Assembly: GCF_014640975.1 (NCBI RefSeq)
Contig: NZ_BMHO01000002.1
Location: 124,001-188,000, forward strand
Length of the DNA stretch: 64,000 nucleotides
Direction of reading: 5' to 3'
DNA from: Microbacterium faecale
GTDB lineage: Bacteria; Actinomycetota; Actinomycetes; Actinomycetales; Microbacteriaceae
This document shows, piece by piece, positions 62,076 through 64,000 of the stretch. The position numbers and the translations under genes were made by a program. Position 1 is the stretch's first letter, and every line of letters begins with the position of its first letter. The notes beneath the pieces were generated by a model. That model had not been told where the DNA came from. It was given only the letters and a program-made list of their open reading frames with translations, and made no database searches.

Positions 62076-63029
62076 TCACTCTCGCGGGAACAGCTCGCGC
62101 GCGAGATCGGGGTGGTCGGCGAACAGCGCCGTCGCGCCGACGTCGCGCAGTTCGCGCCATTCCTCGCGCCATCGGCCGTGCGCCGTGCGCCCACCTGGGC
62201 CCCGGAAGCGGCGTTCGAGGAAGGCGTTCTCGGGGCGGCACGTCCAGGTGAACAGCTCGAGCCCCGCGTCGCGGACGCGGGCGGCAAGCTCGGCGCCGTT
62301 CGCGGCGAGGAGGAGGTGCTTGTGCACGCTCACGCCGTCGACGGCGGGGGCGAGCACGGCGGGCGCGCCGAACTGGTCCCGATACGTCGGGGCGGCCCGT
62401 CCGTCGCGTGCGATGCGATCGGCGGGCGATCCCGTGCGCTCGATGAGATAGACGTATCGTGCGCGGATCCCCTCCTCGCGCACGCGCTCGAGCGCGCTCT
62501 GCTCAAAGGCCTCGATCACGAGCGCGGGATCGCCGTCCCACCCGCTTGCGCGTATGTCGCGCGCGACGAGAGCAGCCAGATCGATACCGATCGACGCGAA
62601 GTACGTCGCGTGCTTGAGCTCGACGACCACGCCGACACCACCGTCGCGCGCGAGCGTGAGGACCTCCGGGAGCGCGAGGATCGGTTCGTCGTTATCGTGA
62701 GCCGCGCTCGTGGGGCGAATCTCGGGGATCCGCTCGCGCGCTCGCAGCGTGCGCAGCTCGTCCCACGTGAAGTCGTCGGTGAACCAGCCGTCAGTGGTGC
62801 GCCCGTCGATCACCTTGCGGGTGCGGCGGTCGGCATATTCCGGACGCGACGAAACGTCGGTGGTCGACGAGATGTCATTCTCGTGCCGCACGACGAGCAC
62901 CCCGTCGCGCGTGGCCACGACATCCGGTTCGATCGCGTCGACACCCTGCGCGATCGCCAGCAGATAGGACCCGCGCGTGTGCTCCGGCAGGTGTCCGGGA
63001 GCACCTCGGTGGCCGATGATCGCGATCAT
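62076..63029 (-). CDS. Glycerophosphodiester phosphodiesterase
   Basis: 317 residues from the ATG at 63027-63029. TIM-barrel GDPD: the catalytic IIGHRGAPGHLPEHTRGSYLLAIAQGVDAIEPDVVATRDGVLVVRHEND contains the His-Arg, Glu-Asp and second His residues. Later VELKHATYF supplies another metal ligand. Hydrolyses glycerophosphodiesters to glycerol 3-phosphate. No signal peptide, so cytoplasmic. TACGCT 6 bases upstream. Confidence 0.93.
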   Translation of the reverse strand: MIAIIGHRGAPGHLPEHTRGSYLLAIAQGVDAIEPDVVATRDGVLVVRHENDISSTTDVSSRPEYADRRTRKVIDGRTTDGWFTDDFTWDELRTLRARERIPEIRPTSAAHDNDEPILALPEVLTLARDGGVGVVVELKHATYFASIGIDLAALVARDIRASGWDGDPALVIEAFEQSALERVREEGIRARYVYLIERTGSPADRIARDGRAAPTYRDQFGAPAVLAPAVDGVSVHKHLLLAANGAELAARVRDAGLELFTWTCRPENAFLERRFRGPGGRTAHGRWREEWRELRDVGATALFADHPDLARELFPRE

Positions 63030-63035
63030 CGCTCC

Positions 63036-63041
63036 AGCGTA
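63036..63041 (-). promoter_or_regulatory. -10 box TACGCT before the glycerophosphodiesterase
   Basis: TACGCT lies 6 bases before the ATG at 63029 on the minus strand. Confidence 0.55.
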
Positions 63042-63149
63042 CGAGCGCGACGCGCGAATCCACCGGAATACAGCCGAGACATAGTAATTGGCGGATACGC
63101 TTGACGAATCGCGAAACGCGACCGGCAGATCAGGAGTGTGACCGCAGCA

Positions 63150-64000
63150 ATGGCCAGCACCGGATTCAATAACCCTTACTTCTCGAACGAGCGTGGCGCG
63201 TCCCAGGGCGCATACGCCACGCCGCTCGCTCCGCAGCCCGCGCAGGCGCCGTCCGCTGGCGAACAGGCCCACATCGAGGGCATGTACGCCGCCCCGTCCG
63301 CGGGAACGCCGCAGACGGGCCGCATGACGTACGAGGACACGATCGTCAAGACGGCGGTCCTGTTCGCGATCATGCTCGCCGTCGGCGCCGTGAGCTGGTT
63401 CATCACGCTCGGCGGCAACTTCTCCCCGATCGAGGCGCTGCGCACCGGCAACGTCAACCTGATCCCCGCGATCGTCGGCGCCATCGGCACGCTCGTCATC
63501 AGCCTCGTCTACGCCTTCGGGATGCGCCGCAAGATCGCTCCCGCTGGCCTCGCCGTGGCCTACGCCGTGGCGGAGGGACTCTTCGTCGGCGGCATCTCGG
63601 CGTTCTTCGAGATGGTCTGGCCGGGCATCGTCATGCAGGCGGCCCTCGCATCGATCGCCGTCATCGGCACGACGCTCGCCCTCTTCGCCAGCGGCAAGAT
63701 CCGCGCGTCCGCGAAGATGACCAAGATCGTGCTGATCGCGCTCGTCGGCTACGCCGTGTTCTCCCTGCTCAACATCGGCCTGATGATGTTCGGCGTGCTG
63801 CCCGGGGAGATGGCCTTCGGTCTGCGCTCGATGGAGGTCTTCGGCATCCCGCTCGGCCTGATCCTCGGCGTGGTCGTCGTGCTCATGGGCGCCTACATGC
63901 TCGTGCTCGACTTCGACGCGGTGCAGCGCGGCGTGCGCAATGGCGCCCCCGCGAAGCTGGCGTGGACCGCGGCGTTCGGCATCATGGCGACGGTCGTCTT
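63150..64000 (+). CDS. Bax inhibitor-1/YccA family membrane protein, 3' end outside window
   Basis: Open to the right edge, 283 residues visible. The N-terminus (MASTGFNNPYFSNERGASQG) is Ser/Ala/Pro-rich and soluble for ~60 residues. MTYEDTIVKTAVLFAIMLAVGAVSWF begins the membrane core, with about seven hydrophobic segments seen, including VAYAVAEGLFVGGISAFFE and MLVLDFDAVQRGVRNGAP. This matches the actinobacterial YccA/BI-1 family. An in-frame GTG at 63138 is an alternative start; AGGAG (63132-63136) is badly spaced for either. Confidence 0.9.
   Translation, partial: MASTGFNNPYFSNERGASQGAYATPLAPQPAQAPSAGEQAHIEGMYAAPSAGTPQTGRMTYEDTIVKTAVLFAIMLAVGAVSWFITLGGNFSPIEALRTGNVNLIPAIVGAIGTLVISLVYAFGMRRKIAPAGLAVAYAVAEGLFVGGISAFFEMVWPGIVMQAALASIAVIGTTLALFASGKIRASAKMTKIVLIALVGYAVFSLLNIGLMMFGVLPGEMAFGLRSMEVFGIPLGLILGVVVVLMGAYMLVLDFDAVQRGVRNGAPAKLAWTAAFGIMATVV

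Overview
The window is about 70% G+C by eye, densely packed, and uses many GTG starts with 4-base start/stop overlaps. It looks like the chromosome of an actinobacterium, most likely a Microbacteriaceae (Microbacterium-like) species. Supporting signs are the sucC-sucD-perM-purN-purH order known from mycobacteria, an LldD2-type lactate dehydrogenase, a mycothiol-type ArsC, the dnaX-recR-lysC-asd order, and many apparently leaderless genes with a TANNNT box 6-7 bases before the start codon.

Layout. 1-1270 (minus): a FadR/GntR regulator and the start of lldD, with a perfect operator-like palindrome. 1400-8024 (plus): a tight six-gene operon of an SsuA-type ABC importer, an acetyl-CoA synthetase, MetY and a CoA-binding protein, closed by a 22-bp terminator hairpin. 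8133-9681: a VOC protein and a 49-residue ribbon-helix-helix protein, divergent from a SatD-like gene; then a membrane protein and a DapA-family aldolase. 11215-11924: no intact gene; a truncated phosphotransferase start and repeats. 11925-15278: an arsenic cassette (MFS transporter, ArsR, flavoprotein, ArsC) with repeat elements on both sides. 15399-20673: VOC, AraC, galE, tdk, mqo, asd. 20742-25276: lysC, recR, dnaX. 25329-31868: one minus operon, pta-ackA-(beta-phosphoglucomutase)-GH65 phosphorylase, preceded by the 4.5S SRP RNA gene.

32091-36417 (plus): MoxR ATPase, DUF58 protein and transglutaminase-like membrane protein. 36422-39565: a DUF1801 protein, tRNA-Ser(GGA), a beta-propeller lipoprotein and an aldo/keto reductase. 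39566-40085: 520 bases of repeats without a gene. 40086-46488: flotillin-like SPFH protein, YrdB-like protein, FAD oxidase, nagB, L,D-transpeptidase, GNAT. 46579-50252: a heterodimeric ABC exporter pair. 50336-56275: purH, purN, perM, sucD, sucC and a 57-residue membrane protein. 56376-64000: acyl-CoA dehydrogenase, SseB-like protein, PcrA/UvrD helicase, GntR regulator, glycerophosphodiesterase and the first part of a Bax-inhibitor-1 family protein.

Functional threads: acetyl-CoA/acetate handling occurs twice (acs in the sulfur-linked operon; pta-ackA with a disaccharide phosphorylase). Sulfur and aspartate-family amino acid synthesis are represented by metY, lysC and asd. Purine synthesis and the TCA cycle sit together in purH-purN-perM-sucDC, with mqo elsewhere. 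The least conventional parts are the acs-metY-CoA-binding operon, the Acr3-less arsenic cassette and the repeat block at 39.6-40.1 kb.
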